Positions 52,042 through 63,224 of a stretch of 64,000 nt of DNA are shown here, one piece after another. Location of the stretch: positions 18,204,153-18,268,152 of the forward strand of contig NC_134028.1 in NCBI RefSeq assembly GCF_964204645.1, read 5' to 3'. The stretch comes from Tubulanus polymorphus (lineage: Eukaryota; Nemertea; Palaeonemertea; Tubulaniformes; Tubulanidae). How positions within the stretch are numbered: position 1 is the first letter of the stretch; each line of letters begins with the position of its first letter. Below the pieces are notes generated by a model, which made no database searches, was not told where the DNA came from, and was given only the letters and a program-made list of their open reading frames with translations. The translations under genes were made by a program, and so were the position numbers.

Positions 52042-53419
52042 TTATAATGACACTTTATTTTGAGGCTTGACCACCCGACCAGCATGCTTGACATAAGAAG
52101 ACGGCTGTGGATCGGTGACCACAGGTAACGACGCAGACGGAGGAGGAGGTATGTCATCTGCCTTTGACGGGACCAGCGGTTGGTCAACAATGGTCTTATC
52201 ATTCGCAACGGAAATTCCGGGAGATGCCATCGGAGGATCGGTACCACTTCTACTTGGAGCTTCGCGGACTCCATGTGGTTTCAATCGCAACTGTTGCCTA
52301 TTTCGTCGCAAACGCGTACCATTGGGTGTTTGAATCTCAAATGTTCTCTCTTTCAACCGTTTCACAACACTAGCGGGTTGCCACGCTCTGTCGCCATGTT
52401 GTGTTGGTTGCACGCGCACTACGTCTCCACGTTGAAGGGGTTTTAACTCTTTCCGATTAGCATACAATCTGGCAGCCGTTTCTATTTTCATATGTTGTTT
52501 CTTTCGGATCTCCCCCTCAATGGAGGATGCAGAATTCGGTTTAGGGAATTTGGCTGTGGTGGGTATTTGAGTCTTAGTGCGACGTCCGAAGAGTATCTGC
52601 GCCAGGCTACTCTTCAATCCTTCGGACGGAGTACTTTGCACATTAAGAAGACCAATGTAGGGGTCTTCATTACACAGAAACGACTTACGCATTAACCGTT
52701 TAGCTTGTTTTACGGCAGCTTCCGAAACTCCATTAGCTTTGGAATTTCCGGGACTCGAGAACTCATGTGAGAATCCCCAACTTTTCCCAAAGGTTTTAAA
52801 CTCTGAGGAAGTATATTGAGGACCACCATCACTCACAAATGTGTCTAGTATTCCGTGCAAAGTGATGCTTGATCTTGGCGATAACAGTCTTGGCATCAGT
52901 CAACGGGAGATAATCAAGTTCAAAGAAACCGCTCACTAGATAATGTCTATCTTTATAAATGAAAAGGTCCGAACCGACCTTTTGTCATGGCCTGCAAGGA
53001 ACATCATGCATATACAACCGTTCTTCCGGTTGACGGCCAGCGTAGGTAGAACATGTGCTTCATGATTCGATGAACTGTCAGACTTCTGCAGACATCCTTG
53101 GCCAGTATATCAACTCCCTAGCGCGACGAAGACAGGAGTTGATGCCAAGATGTCCAGCGTGTAACAGATCTTTCATCTCTGCGCGCATGCTTTTTGGGAT
53201 TACGACCCTTTCACCACGCAACACTATTCCATCTTGGACAGTGTATTCATCCCGACAGTGATAGTACGGGACTAGATCCGCCGATAGATTGACCTTCGAA
53301 TCAGGCCAACCCTTGATAACGGTCTGTTTTAACGAGGTAAGGGTCTCATCCAGCGCAGTAGCATCCCTTATCTGTTGCAAGCGATCTGGCTTGATTGGTG
53401 AGAAGTTAATCAAGTTCAC
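52042..53419 (-). pseudogene. pol: Gypsy integrase region
   Basis: Zinc-finger part: MKDLLHAGHLGINSCLRRAR then ELIYWPRM (53078-53419 ORF). The core starts in broken frames near 52900-53077 and continues in the 52042-52896 ORF with TFVSDGGPQYTSSEFKTFGK (second Asp) and FSSPGNSKANGVSEAAVKQA (the catalytic Glu of the EAxVK segment). A basic, proline-rich tail follows (RLRRNRQQLRLKPHGVREAP). At least one frame change and lost sequence lie between finger and core. Confidence 0.8.
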
Positions 53420-53429
53420 AGATACGAGT

Positions 53430-53957
53430 TCATGATCCGGTTTCTCGGAGCAGCAAGGCCTGTAGTCGTTTTGGATCCTTATGAAGTGGTTTGTCTACTA
53501 TCGCAACGAGTGGTTTGTGATCGGTCACAATATCGATATCACGTCCGTACGTGTAGTGATGGAATTTCTCTAAACCGTAGACGATCACGAGCATCTCTTT
53601 TTCGATTTGTGCCCATCGAGTTTCGGTGTCAGCTAGGGCACGACTCGCGTACGCAACAGGACGATCACCCTGTATTAACACTGATCCAATCCCGTATTCA
53701 GATGCGTCATTTTCGAGTATCAGTTCCTTATTAGGATCATACATGGCTAACACAGGCGTTTCGGATATCAATCCTTTCACCTTTTCAAAAGATTCGATTT
53801 GCGACTGAGACCATACGAACGGCACATCCTTCTTTAGTAGGTTTCGCAAAGGAAAGGTCAGGGAGTTCAGATTCGGTATAAAACGAGTCAGGTAGTTAGC
53901 GATACCGAGAAAACGGCAGAGTTCTTCAACATTGTTTGGAGTGTTGATTTCTTTCAC
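53430..53957 (-). pseudogene. pol: Gypsy RT C-terminus and RNase H
   Basis: VKEINTPNNVEELCRFLGIA is the RT connection region. RNase H follows: LILENDASEYGIGSVLIQGD (DAS), RWAQIEKEMLVIVYGLEKFH and IDIVTDHKPLVAIVDKPL (TDHKPL). The text then breaks off at LLLRETGS where the PGK...ADxLSR segment should be, so some sequence is deleted before the integrase. Confidence 0.85.
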
Positions 53958-54128
53958 GGCACGAGTATTTCCGTCGAGTACAGTTCCCTTTCCTATGGTT
54001 TTTGCTAATATTTTCTAAATTTGGATTGATCGCCAATGGTTTTTCTATACGACCCGGCCCTGCGGTATTGCATTTAGCCACCGGTTCGTATCGAGGCAAG
54101 GGGAAGGCTCCAAAAAGGGGCTCTTCCT

Positions 54129-54854
54129 TTGGGAAAAACTCGAAATGAATTCTTGGGACCAGTGGGAGGTTGTCTGCAGCAGGCAGCAACCCATTGGTCC
54201 GACCTTTTTGGAGACGGTTGGCCCTCCCGGGTCGTCTCTCGTGGCTACCGTCTCCTTTTCCTAAGGCGACCGTGCCTGATGAGGTCACCTCCTGACATGC
54301 GGCCAAAACCAGGTCGGGAGGCCTTAATCTCTCCGGCTCTCAAGGAATTGGCCGAGAAGAGAGCGATAGAACCAGTTTGCAACAAAACTTCTCCTGGCTG
54401 GTTTTCTCGAATATTCATGGTACCAAAGGCCACAGGGGGTCAATGGACAGTGATAGATCTGTCATCCCTCAATCGGCACCTAGACATTCCAAGGTTCCAG
54501 ATAACCAAGGACGTGATTCAAGGGCTCCGTCCGGGTCAATGGGCGGCTTCGTTGGACCTGAAAGATGCTTACTTTCAGGTTCCAATTCACCCAAAATCTC
54601 GGCGATTTCTCAGGATAAAGTGGAAAGGCCGCCAGTTCCAATTCAGGTCTCTTCCATTTGGCCTCAGTACGGCCCCGTGGGTTTTCACCAAGTTGGTCAA
54701 GTCAGTTCAGAAGGTACTTCAGTCAAGGGGTGTTCGACTGTTCGTTTACCTCGACGACTGGTTAAAAGTCGCGAATTCGGCTCAGGAATGTCGGGAGGCA
54801 ATGAACTCAGTCTTGGACTTAGTCCAACAGCTTGTTACTGGTCACGGCTTCTAG
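54129..54854 (+). pseudogene. DIRS reverse transcriptase
   Basis: ALKELAEKRAIEPVCNKTSP, then WFSRIFMVPKATGGQWTVID, WAASLDLKDAYFQVPIHPKS (motif A, D..DAY), FRSLPFGLSTAPWVFTKLVK (motif B) and RLFVYLDDWLKVA (motif C, YLDD). The catalytic residues are kept. The ORF loses the family match just after LDLVQQL, where the thumb/connection region appears deleted. Confidence 0.85.
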
Positions 54855-54989
54855 GCTCCATCAGCTGCATGGGTCTGGTGGTGCCCTTAGGCCGCCTCAA
54901 AAGCAGGCGCTTGCAACAATATTGGAAGGTCTTCTGGTCTCAGTCGAAGGGCAACTGGGAGGCCTTGATTCCCGTACCTCGAACCGATC

Positions 54990-55740
54990 CGGATCTTCAG
55001 TGGTGGGCGGCAACTACGAATCTTCGGCTCGGGGTGTCACTAGCCCCGTTAGAGGCTCCAGTTCGTGTATTCACGGATGCCAGTCACCAAGGATGGGGGG
55101 CACATCTGGAGAACCGAGTCAAAGCCGGGAGATGGTCTCGCTACGAGGCGACCAACCACATAAATTTCCTAGAAATGCTGGCCGTGCGGAAGGCCCTGAA
55201 GTACTTTCACAGGAGAGTGGAGGGCAACCACGTTTGGTTAGCCACAGACAATTCAACAGTGAGGGCTTACCTTCAGAACCAAGGGGGCACTCACTCAGAA
55301 ACCCTCACAGGTCTGTCGGCCAAAATTCTTCTTCGGTGCCAGACAAAGGGCGTGTCCCTGACTGTGGCACATTTAGCAGGGAAAAGGAACGTGATGGCCG
55401 ATGCTCTGTCTCGTCGAGGTCAGGCTATTGCGACAGAATCGGTTCTCCACCAAGAAGTAGGCGATCGGGTTCGGGGCATGTTTGGCAATCCGCTGCTGGA
55501 TCTGTTTGCCACCCGGTTCAATCGGAGGTGTCCTCTGTTTGTGTCCCCGTTTCCAGACGCGGAAGCGTGGGGGGTCGTTGGCTTCTCTCTGGACTGGTCG
55601 GGGATGCATGCGTATGCGTTCCCGCCCACACCAGTCCTGCCGCGCTTACTGGATCAAATAGAGAGATCAGTCAATTGCAACATAGTTCTGGTAGCACCAT
55701 GTAGGCCGGCTCAGAAATGGTTCCTACCACTTCTCAACCT
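54990..55740 (+). pseudogene. DIRS RNase H and following conserved domain
   Basis: In another frame from RT: PVRVFTDASHQGWGAHLENR (first Asp), INFLEMLAVRKALKYF (Glu), HVWLATDNSTVRAYLQNQGG (TDN) and HLAGKRNVMADALSRRG (NxxADxLSR). Then DLFATRFNRRCPLFVSPFPD and AYAFPPTPVLPRLLDQIERS, a block that follows RNase H in DIRS pols. Open over most of its length. Confidence 0.82.
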
Positions 55741-56918
55741 ACTGTGCGACAACCCCAGGATTCTTCCGAATTTCCCATCGCTTCTGTCTCAGGGGAACTT
55801 TCGGCATCATCCAAACAGCCAGAGGTTAAATCTGCTTGCCTGGCCATTGTCCAGCGATCCTTGTCAGCTTCAGGCTTTTCAGAACAGGCTGCCTCCTTTA
55901 TCGCAGGATCTAAGCGGCCATCAACAAGTACCATTTACGATGCCAAATGGAGTCATTTTGCGGATTGGTGTGCTGCAGGGGAAATTGATCCATGCTCACC
56001 CTCTGAAGCTCAATTGGCAGATTTTTTACTGCACCTATTTGTAGTAAAAGGTTAGCAGGTCATAACTATTAAAGGTTACCGCTCCGCGATTTCTCATACA
56101 TTGCGTGCTTCTGGATGGCCAAATGTAGCAGGGGATCATCGGATATCCCAGCTGGTTGCAGGGTTTTCTATTTCCCGGCCTCGGGTACCAAGGACAGTTC
56201 CGCCATGGGATCTGTCTGTAATTTTGAAGAAGTTAATGGAGGCTCCATTTGAACCTCTTTCGGCAGCGTCATTTGCAAATTTGTCAAAAAAGACTGTATT
56301 TTTGCTGTTCTTGGCTTGCTCGGCCCGTCGCTCTGAGATTCATGCGCTTTCAGTCCGACAAGGTCATATTGTCTTTGGGCCAGCGAAGGAATTTGTTTCG
56401 CTGCGGCCTGCTTTGGAATTTTTGGCAAAGAACCAACGACCAGGCTCAGTTGGGCGTCAATGGCGAATTGAAGCCCTAAAACATCGAGTGGAACCGGCAT
56501 CCCGGACAGGTCTTTATGTCCTGTGCGGGCGTTGTGTTTCTATTTAGATCGCTCTGCTTCACGGAGGGGTTCATGGGAGCGGTTATTTATTCCGCTGCTG
56601 GATCACCTAAAGGGTGATATTTCACGGGACACAGTGGCCCGATGGGTCTCTTCACTGATCAAGGACATTTTATTGAAGGAGAATCTTTCCTCGGAGGGAG
56701 TGGTTTCTCATCAAGTGAGGTCTATGGCTACTTCCTGCGCAGCCTTTTCGGGTGCTCCGTTGGAGGAAGTCTGTCGGGCCGCCTTTTGGAATTCTCCATC
56801 GACATTCACGTCATTTTATTTACGGGATGTTTCAGAAGAGGTAGGCTCATTAGCTTCACTTGGTCCTGTTGTCATGGCTCAAGGTGTCCGTTCTTTCCGA
56901 TCGGACCCTTTAGTGTAG
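55717..56918 (+). pseudogene. DIRS tyrosine recombinase
   Basis: Begins MVPTTSQPTVRQPQDSSEFP with an N-terminal SAM-like arm (STIYDAKWSHFADWCAAGEI). A TAG at 56053-56055 and a frame change near 56525 break it. The catalytic set is recognisable: SARRSEIHAL (first Arg), SHQVRSMATS (His and second Arg) and FTSFYLRDV (Tyr). The enzyme resolves circular cDNA into the genome without target duplication. A relic of the same gene family is at 4640-4790. Confidence 0.82.
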
Positions 56919-57174
56919 AATAATTATGTTGCATTATCAGGATCACAGGGGGTGTATCCTTGTACATAGTTTGGGCTCATATCTGCAAGTTTTAATTTCA
57001 CAAAATTCTGGGGGGGCCCTGAGCTGGACGGACTCACTGTGGCCAACCGGTCTTCCCTGTGCTACAGTGCTCCATTCCGTGCTTGGGTAAGTGCTCTCTT
57101 TTTCCCTCTTACCTTGCGTTTGAGCGGTGGTTTTTCTATCTACCTTTCCCACCATCCTTGTGCTAGGCTAGTCT

Positions 57175-57290
57175 AGCAAAAACCATAGGAAAGGGTACAG
57201 TACTCGACGGAAATATTACAATTTTTGGAACTAAAATTTGTATTTCCGAGTAGTACTTACCCTTTCCTATGGTGGGAATCCCGCCCACCT
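57175..57290 (+). repeat. DIRS internal complementary region
   Basis: Holds, back to back, the complement of the left outer end (gtactcgacggaaata) and the complement of the right outer end (ttacaatttttggaac..gtatttccgagtag). In DIRS elements this region templates repair of the ends during circularisation. A gcaaaaaccataggaaaggg word at its left edge repeats the terminal sequence again. Confidence 0.75.
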
Positions 57291-57495
57291 GCCCCGCATA
57301 GCTGTTTTTTTTTTGGTCTGCTATGACGTAAAAAGATGGCGGATTTCGCCGGTGGCTTAATGCAATACCGCAGGGCCGGGCCGTATAGAAAGACCATTGG
57401 CGATCAATCCAAATTTAGAAAATATTGGCAAAAACCATAGGAAAGGGTAAGTCCTACTCGGAAATACAAATTTTAGTTCCAAAAATTGTAATTTT

Positions 57496-58076
57496 TTTTG
57501 GATCCAGTTCGAACCCAGAGTCAGAGATACAGTGTCCCATGAACGTGATTCTTGGTAGCCTAAGTTCGAGTTTGTCTACGTTCAACTGGATACCTTTATC
57601 ACGACAACGTTTCAGTAATGCTTCAAGGTTTCGATCATGCGTTTCAGTATCCTTTCCGTGTACTACGATGTCATCAGCTATGCATTCGACCCCTCCTAGG
57701 CCATCGATTGCTTCAAGAATCTCTTCTGGAAGATCTCTGATGACACTGATAATCCAAAAGCTAAACGACGCCATTTATATCTCCCGAATGGCGTCTGAAA
57801 AGTGGTAAGTAGACTCGAAGGTTCATCCAACTCAACATGCCAGTAGGCAGAGCTGACATCTAATTTAGAGAACACCTTCGACCCAGCCATATTGTGAAGT
57901 GTGTCTTCCAACACCGGCAGTTGGTAATGTTTATGTTTTAGTGCGCGATTTAGGTTTCGAGGGTCTAGACATATACATAGAGATCCGTTCTTCTTCTCCG
58001 CGACGACCATCTGATTCACCCACAGGGTGGGTTCATTGACCGGTTCAATTACGCCCATTTTAGAGAGGCGTTGCAA
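57496..58076 (-). pseudogene. pol: Gypsy reverse transcriptase, N-terminal half
   Basis: MQRLSKMGVIEPVNEPTLWV, then MVVAEKKNGSLCICLDPRNL, KVFSKLDVSSAYWHVELDEP (motif A), RRLAFGLSVSSEIFQKR (motif B), and after a frame change VECIADDIVVHGKDTETHDR (motif C, here ADD) and RITFMGHCISDSGFELDPKK. The DIRS insertion cuts the gene at this point; the rest is at 53430-53957. Confidence 0.87.
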
Positions 58077-58790
58077 TTCATCTGAGGACGAAGGGCTACA
58101 GGTATTCGCCGTGACGGAGAAACGACTGGTTCCACCGCTTCATCAACCTTCAGATGGACGGGCCCTGGCAGTTTGCCCAGTTTCTCCTCAAACACATCTG
58201 AATATTTATGGGTTACCCCGACACAGGCTACTCGTTCCATAAGGCTGTTGTTAACCATTACAAGTTTCATCCCTTCAGCGGCCTTCAGACCCAGTAAGGG
58301 TGATAGGTCTTCTTTTATTACGACAAATTCGACGGAGTAGCATTTCCGGTTCTTAGGGTTCTTAACAACAACACGGGATACACCGAGCGGTGTGACGACT
58401 TCCTCATCATACATCTTCAATTTGCGTATAGTAGGCTTCAGCTCACTAGCATATAGTATATAGTATACAGCACACTGTATAGCATAACGTAATGGTAGAA
58501 TATTTACAGCAGCCCCGGTGTCCACTTGGAAAATGACCGGCTGTGTCCCTACCATCATATGACATCGCACTTCACTCGAGGATTTACAAGTCGAGGAAAC
58601 ACTGTTGATCCACTCATCGTGTTGTCCGAACAAGAATTAGTATCAACTACGTTCACTTGTTTCGGCTTCGGACATTTTGCCGCAAAATGATTTTCTCCTT
58701 TACAGTTATTGCAAGATTTTCCCCATGCTGGACAGTCTGTCTTCTTCATTGCGTGTCGTTGATCACAAAACTTACACGTCCGGATCGAAC
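58049..58790 (-). pseudogene. Gypsy zinc knuckle and protease
   Basis: The 58555-58749 frame carries CNNCKGENHFAAKCPKP, a zinc knuckle, preceded by DCPAWGKSC. A second frame has VIFQVDTGAAVNILPLRYAI with the aspartic protease DTGA, then GLKAAEGMKLVMVNN, and runs into RT with LGKLPGPVHLKVDEAVEPVV. Frame changes near 58630 and 58070. Confidence 0.8.
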
Positions 58791-58807
58791 CAGTTTTCGA
58801 TTGTCTC

Positions 58808-59512
58808 TCACCTGACTGTGGTAGGGCGCTGTGGTGATCGACCGCTGTTATATTGAATTACTTTCGGTTTTGGTCTCAAGTAGGACGATACATGATTTAT
58901 CGGCTCATTTCGGAATTCTTTCCCATGTGCCTCAGCAGTTTCAGCAGACTCGACTATATCTATAGCCTTCGACAAAGTAAGATGCCGTTCTTTCAGGAGC
59001 GCTTTCTGAGTATCAGAGTCTTGTATGCCAGGAACGACGCGATCACGGAGTATAGAATCAACGCTGTCAACATGATAGTTACACGTTTCTATCATCGATC
59101 GAATTGCAGACAGGAACACCCCAAACGATTCATCCGGAAGTTGGTCCCTCTTATTAAATAGGAATCTTTCGTACGTTTCGTTAGTTTCACCCACTGCAAA
59201 GTTACGAAATTTCTCTAGAATCTCGGATTCTGTTCGCTGGGCTTCCTGAGTGGCAAAGGTAAACCCATTATATACCTTTAGTAACTCATCTCCAAGGGTG
59301 TGTAGCAATAGTGCTACTTTATATTCGCTATTCTGATCATAAAGTCTGGTGATTATGGAATAATTTCGCCATTTCTGGTGGAAAACCTTCCAGTTTTGCG
59401 CTGCATTGCAAGTCAGATCTGGAGGCTGAGGTGGTTTAATGCCTGGTATGGGACGAGGAATTGGATCACTCTCATCACGATGAGGTATCGTATTACTACC
59501 GTTCTCAGCCAT
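58808..59512 (-). CDS. gag: Gypsy Gag, N-terminal part
   Basis: MAENGSNTIPHRDESDPIPR, then QNWKVFHQKWRNYSIITRLY, YKVALLLHTLGDELLKVYNG, RFLFNKRDQLPDESFGVFLS and VPGIQDSDTQKALLKERHLT. This is the capsid core of Ty3/Gypsy Gag proteins of the MDG/mag-like sort. 234 residues are open; the zinc knuckles continue in another frame at 58750 and below. The ATG lies about 145 bp from the 5' LTR. Confidence 0.82.
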   Translation of the reverse strand: MAENGSNTIPHRDESDPIPRPIPGIKPPQPPDLTCNAAQNWKVFHQKWRNYSIITRLYDQNSEYKVALLLHTLGDELLKVYNGFTFATQEAQRTESEILEKFRNFAVGETNETYERFLFNKRDQLPDESFGVFLSAIRSMIETCNYHVDSVDSILRDRVVPGIQDSDTQKALLKERHLTLSKAIDIVESAETAEAHGKEFRNEPINHVSSYLRPKPKVIQYNSGRSPQRPTTVR

Positions 59513-59633
59513 CTTCGGAGAGAGTCAGTTCACACGTCACACAAACAACAGGTGATGACGTGGCGCAGTAGAGGTAGTATAGTATACACAGTACGATGTT
59601 GGTAGCTGATAGTTTTTCACTCACTGGCTATTA

Positions 59634-59655
59634 TCGGATCCCACCGCTGCCACCA
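59634..59655 (-). promoter_or_regulatory. Gypsy tRNA primer-binding site
   Basis: Minus strand TGGTGGCAGCGGTGGGATCC immediately follows the 5' LTR. TGG pairs with a tRNA 3' CCA; the rest resembles leucine-type primer sites, but I cannot name the tRNA with certainty. Confidence 0.7.
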
Positions 59656-59797
59656 TGTTTCGTGTCATCTGTGATGGAGAACAGACCCATAAAACCGGAA
59701 CTATAACGACTTCTTAGATGCAACGGGACTTTATTAATCAGCCATCTTAGAGTACATACTATAGTCCGGATACGGACTCAGGATAAATCACGGAACA
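59656..59797 (-). repeat. Gypsy 5' LTR (right)
   Basis: 142 bp, four substitutions from the left LTR. Confidence 0.92.
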
Positions 59798-59850
59798 TAA
59801 AGTAAAACGATGGAAATTTGACCTATGGGTCTGAAATTCAATTGACTTTC

Positions 59851-60034
59851 CTCCCAAATATTACCATAAAGGTCTGTCTGATATTCAAATTATTGACTTT
59901 GAGAGAAATATTCCCACTTCTTTATTATCATATTCTGAGGTTGGCATTAAAATCAAATATGCTATTGAACCAGCCAATAAGGAAAAAATTTGGGTTTTGG
60001 TTCCAGACATCTCAGCTAATGCAAAATCTGATTG
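59851..60034 (+). other. Coding-looking fragment of unknown origin
   Basis: Reads open as SDIQIIDFERNIPTSLLSYS, EVGIKIKYAIEPANKEKIWV and LVPDISANAKSD before a stop at about 60034. The composition and conserved-looking ending suggest a true protein, host exon or element ORF. I do not recognise a family. It is not a cadherin piece. Confidence 0.3.
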
Positions 60035-60130
60035 ATGTTTGAGAAGGAGCTCCATAGCAACTCACTGACCATTGCTACAATTGCCAGCAGAATTATGTAA
60101 ATATACCAGCTGGATGCTTTTTATCGTATA

Positions 60131-60789
60131 CCGTATTTTCCGGTGTATAAGTCGAGTTTTTGAGACCAAAAATCATGTCCAAAAAACGTAGGTCGACTTA
60201 TACACCGGCTACACTTTCGATATCGTTTTAAACTGACGATGTTTAGAGTTCAAGGTCGCCACGATGAAATGGAATATTAATTTATGTTAGGCTACACTCA
60301 TATACCAATTAGAATTTAGGATGTTGATAAAAATAGTTTCCTATAGTTTGGAAATGTTTCAAAATTAACTAATGTTAAAAATCAAAAGAGAAAGAAAACC
60401 GCGTATATTCATTGTACAGTGTTTATATTAGCTGCGATGCTGTGGCAGCGTGCCAATAATCAATACACAGTCAGTCTAATACTAGACTACAGGCGCGCGG
60501 CATTCAACGTATACACTATATACATTCAACACGTGGATACAAACAATGAGCACTAATCCGGTAATTTGATATCACAGAAACAACAGATCCCAATGATCTA
60601 ATAATGCAAACATTGGTAAAGACTCTCAACTACTATGAGAATGACATCGGCACTGTTTTCAATGTGACATATGTAAACACATGAAGAAGCGACTCGACTT
60701 ACACCGACTATAGCCCTAGCACAACTTTTTAAACTGAAAATTTGACCTCGACTTATACACCGGGTCAACTTGTACACCGGAAAATACGG
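60131..60789. mobile_element. TA-flanked MITE with CCGTATTTTCCGGTGTA ends
   Basis: CCGTATTTTCCGGTGTATAA at the left and TACACCGGAAAATACGG at the right, TA on both sides (60129-60130; 60790-60791). A second inner copy of cgacttatacaccgg lies near each end. 659 bp, non-coding. Confidence 0.75.
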
Positions 60790-61034
60790 TAAGCTGTTAA
60801 GTAATTGTCTTCACTGGGAATGGTTTTACTTGGAACAAAACGTTTTTCTGGATAAAATTTGTAATTACTTTCTATTTATTTTTACATTGCATTTACTTTG
60901 TACATCTTGTTATAATTTACAGGAAATAAACATATATGAAACAGTTTCAAATAGATTTGTTATAATAAGGTACACTGTCCCCCAAAATTCGAAGAAAATT
61001 GGACCACAAAGAAGAAAGTTACAAAAAAGTATTT

Positions 61035-61110
61035 TCTTGATTTTTTATGGGTTTTGTCGTCAGACGAACCCATCTATGGCATCGTCGTGATGTCTGTCTG
61101 TCTGTCTGTG
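61035..61110. repeat. Hairpin plus (GTCT)n head of a fourth repeat family
   Basis: TGGGTTTTGTCG-TCAGACGAACCCA hairpin followed by gtctgtctgtctgtctgtgg. It has the same layout as the heads of families A, B and C, but I see no tandem core after it. Confidence 0.45.
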
Positions 61111-62555
61111 GATGTTTCTATATGACACGATTTTAGCTGTTTGTGTCGACCAATTTTTCTGTAAATTGGCACATATATTTTCTACATGGTGTACACAGTG
61201 CAGCTTGGTTTATATTTGATTCTGATGTTTATAAATGCTCAAATTTGGTTATAAAATAATCAACGTTACTCATTAGTTCAAGCCGCTGTAGCGCGTTGCT
61301 ACAGTGATGCTCAATACACTCGCTGTACCTGTAACACAGAACAAGTATATAATAGTACATAGCTGATCAAGTCTAACGCCTCGCGATATTCAACTTTAAT
61401 GCTGAGAGACTCGGGAGTGCTCCGTACACAATAACACAGTGTAGAACTTGTGGTTTTCGAATAAGGTTGGATCATCCGTTGCAGTTCCAGACAGTCACTA
61501 CTCATTACCGTCAAAACCAGCGTAAATTATTTAGCCTGCTGAGATTTCAGTCGCAATTATATCCGACTTTAATGAGTACGGGAGCTTCAATCACAGTCGC
61601 AAGAAATATTGATAACGAAGTCAAAGTTTTATTACATATTCCACGAAACAAATGCCTTTATGATGAAATCTGTTTATTTCATAGTTTAGAAAAACTTACT
61701 ATTTAAACACCGAAATAATGTCAGCGCACCAGGGCCCACCAGCCTTATTCCGCAGTAAAAACCTCACGCAGTTAATGCGGAGATCTGTAGTCTGAGCAAC
61801 GCTGAAAACTGTTCTTAAGTGATTAGATATGGTATAAAGTGTCATCAGTTGAACTTGTTTCTATGTCCTTACGTTATGTCCTACGTTAGCAATAGTGTTT
61901 GGAGCCCCATTATCTGTACGTAGGCCTATCTTGTTTGCAACACTGACGATTTTGATTCTTTTTTCTAGTGCACGACGCGAAGCAATAGCATTGTCATTGT
62001 ATCAATTTTTAGTAATAAGTAACGTTTCCCACGGAGCAGATTAGTGTATTTGCATGCATCAACAGATCCACATTTGAATTGTCGAATGGTTTTGCGAAGA
62101 TGTGGTGTCACATTTAAAAACGTTTTTAGCTTAGACCTAAATTGCTTTACTATTAAAAATTATCCTACTTAAAAACTATTGAAAGCCACATTCACTTGAT
62201 GGACTTGACAACAGTAACCGGCCGGCCTGGTTTAATATGTACTGCTATCAAACAGATCATCTATTCTTCTATGGTAAGATGTAACATTGATCAAAGAGCA
62301 CAGTGTTTTCTCCTTGTTGACTATGCTTGACATAATTTTACATCATGTGTTTGACACTTGAATCACCATGACTGGTTTGAGCTGGAAATTATGTAAAAAT
62401 ATTTGAAGCCTATAATTTAGATTTTCATTGATTGTTTCTTGATTCATGTATTTTAAAGTACTTGAAAGATTTTAAACCAGGAAATAATAAGCTTAGATTA
62501 ATTCCATAGGCTAGATTAACCTTATAATCTACAAGTACTCAATCTGGTATTGAAC
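61111..62555. other. Unassigned sequence
   Basis: No gene, terminal repeats or RNA gene recognised. Short ORFs near 61311-61706 have no family features. Confidence 0.45.
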
Positions 62556-62690
62556 CCCTTACAAAAAATCACACATGTGATTTTTTTAAAAACACGTGTG
62601 ATTCACATGTTTAAAAATGGGACATTATCACACGTTGTGATTTTGTCCCATTTTTACACATGTGAATCACACTTGTGATACAGCCCTGAA
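62556..62690. repeat. Long hairpin MITE-like repeat of TCACACATGTGA words
   Basis: Arms 62593-62622 and 62645-62677 pair around cattatcacacgttgtgattt; the words cacatgtgaatcacac and gtgattcacatg recur. Ends acaaaaaatcacac and gtgatacagccc are weakly inverted. About 130 bp. Confidence 0.6.
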
Positions 62691-63224
62691 CACATGTGAT
62701 CTGCAGTCATCCTCATTGTTCCAGCTCCGCACGACTGTATTCAAGAAGAAGTATAAGTACACATTCATAATGGTCAAAATTTGACCACTTCTTTCATTGG
62801 ACATGATGTTTCATCCATACTTCACAATTTTCTAAAAACTCATTGCCTGAAAGGAGATCCCCATAGAGGCAAAACAAAATAAAGTTTCAAAATTACCAAC
62901 GAAATGTAATAACTCACTTGTGTAAGCTTACATATTAATGGGAATTTTATTTTCAAATATTTACAGATTTACTTCGTCAATTTATACTGTTTCAGCATTT
63001 GTCCAATCTTCTTTCTAATTTGGGCCGCCGTAACCCCCAATCTACAATTCAGAACATGATCTGGAATGAGACAAAATTATAAAACACTTAAATACTACAC
63101 ACAATTCCAAACAATTCCAATCAATAAATCAATAACCCTAATATCAATCATTTGATAAAAACATTATTAAGTGAAACATGACAAAAATAAACGGCGCTAT
63201 TGTAACACTAGCTTATAACTTTTT
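62691..63224. other. Unassigned sequence
   Basis: AT-rich, no gene or repeat recognised. Confidence 0.4.

Larger units (their letters stand above)
53964..57495 (+). mobile_element. DIRS-type tyrosine-recombinase retroelement inside the Gypsy RT gene
   Basis: GC-richer than the host sequence. It has inverted terminal repeats (53964-54075 against 57365-57470) that share gcaataccgcagggccggg and aaccataggaaagggta. It encodes RT/RNase H and a tyrosine recombinase in the DIRS order, and has an internal complementary region at 57175-57290. There is no target duplication, as expected for recombinase integration. The Gypsy frame is open right up to both edges (GFELDPKK on one side, VKEINTPN on the other), so it inserted into the Gypsy after that element arrived. 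Confidence 0.88.
51765..59797 (-). mobile_element. Ty3/Gypsy LTR retrotransposon, interrupted by a DIRS element
   Basis: 8,033 bp between two 142-bp LTRs. Gene order on the minus strand is gag, zinc knuckles, protease, RT, RNase H, integrase, as in Gypsy. Both replication signals are in place: primer-binding site next to the right (5') LTR and polypurine tract next to the left (3') LTR. Flanks taagg/taaag could be a 5-bp duplication with one mismatch. The DIRS element at about 53964-57495 lies between the two halves of RT. Stops and small deletions show it is dead. Confidence 0.92.

Noticed and set aside
54832-55704. 290-codon ORF in the DIRS element as a methyltransferase
   Set aside because: Overlaps RNase H in another frame, with arginine/serine-rich text and no methyltransferase motif.
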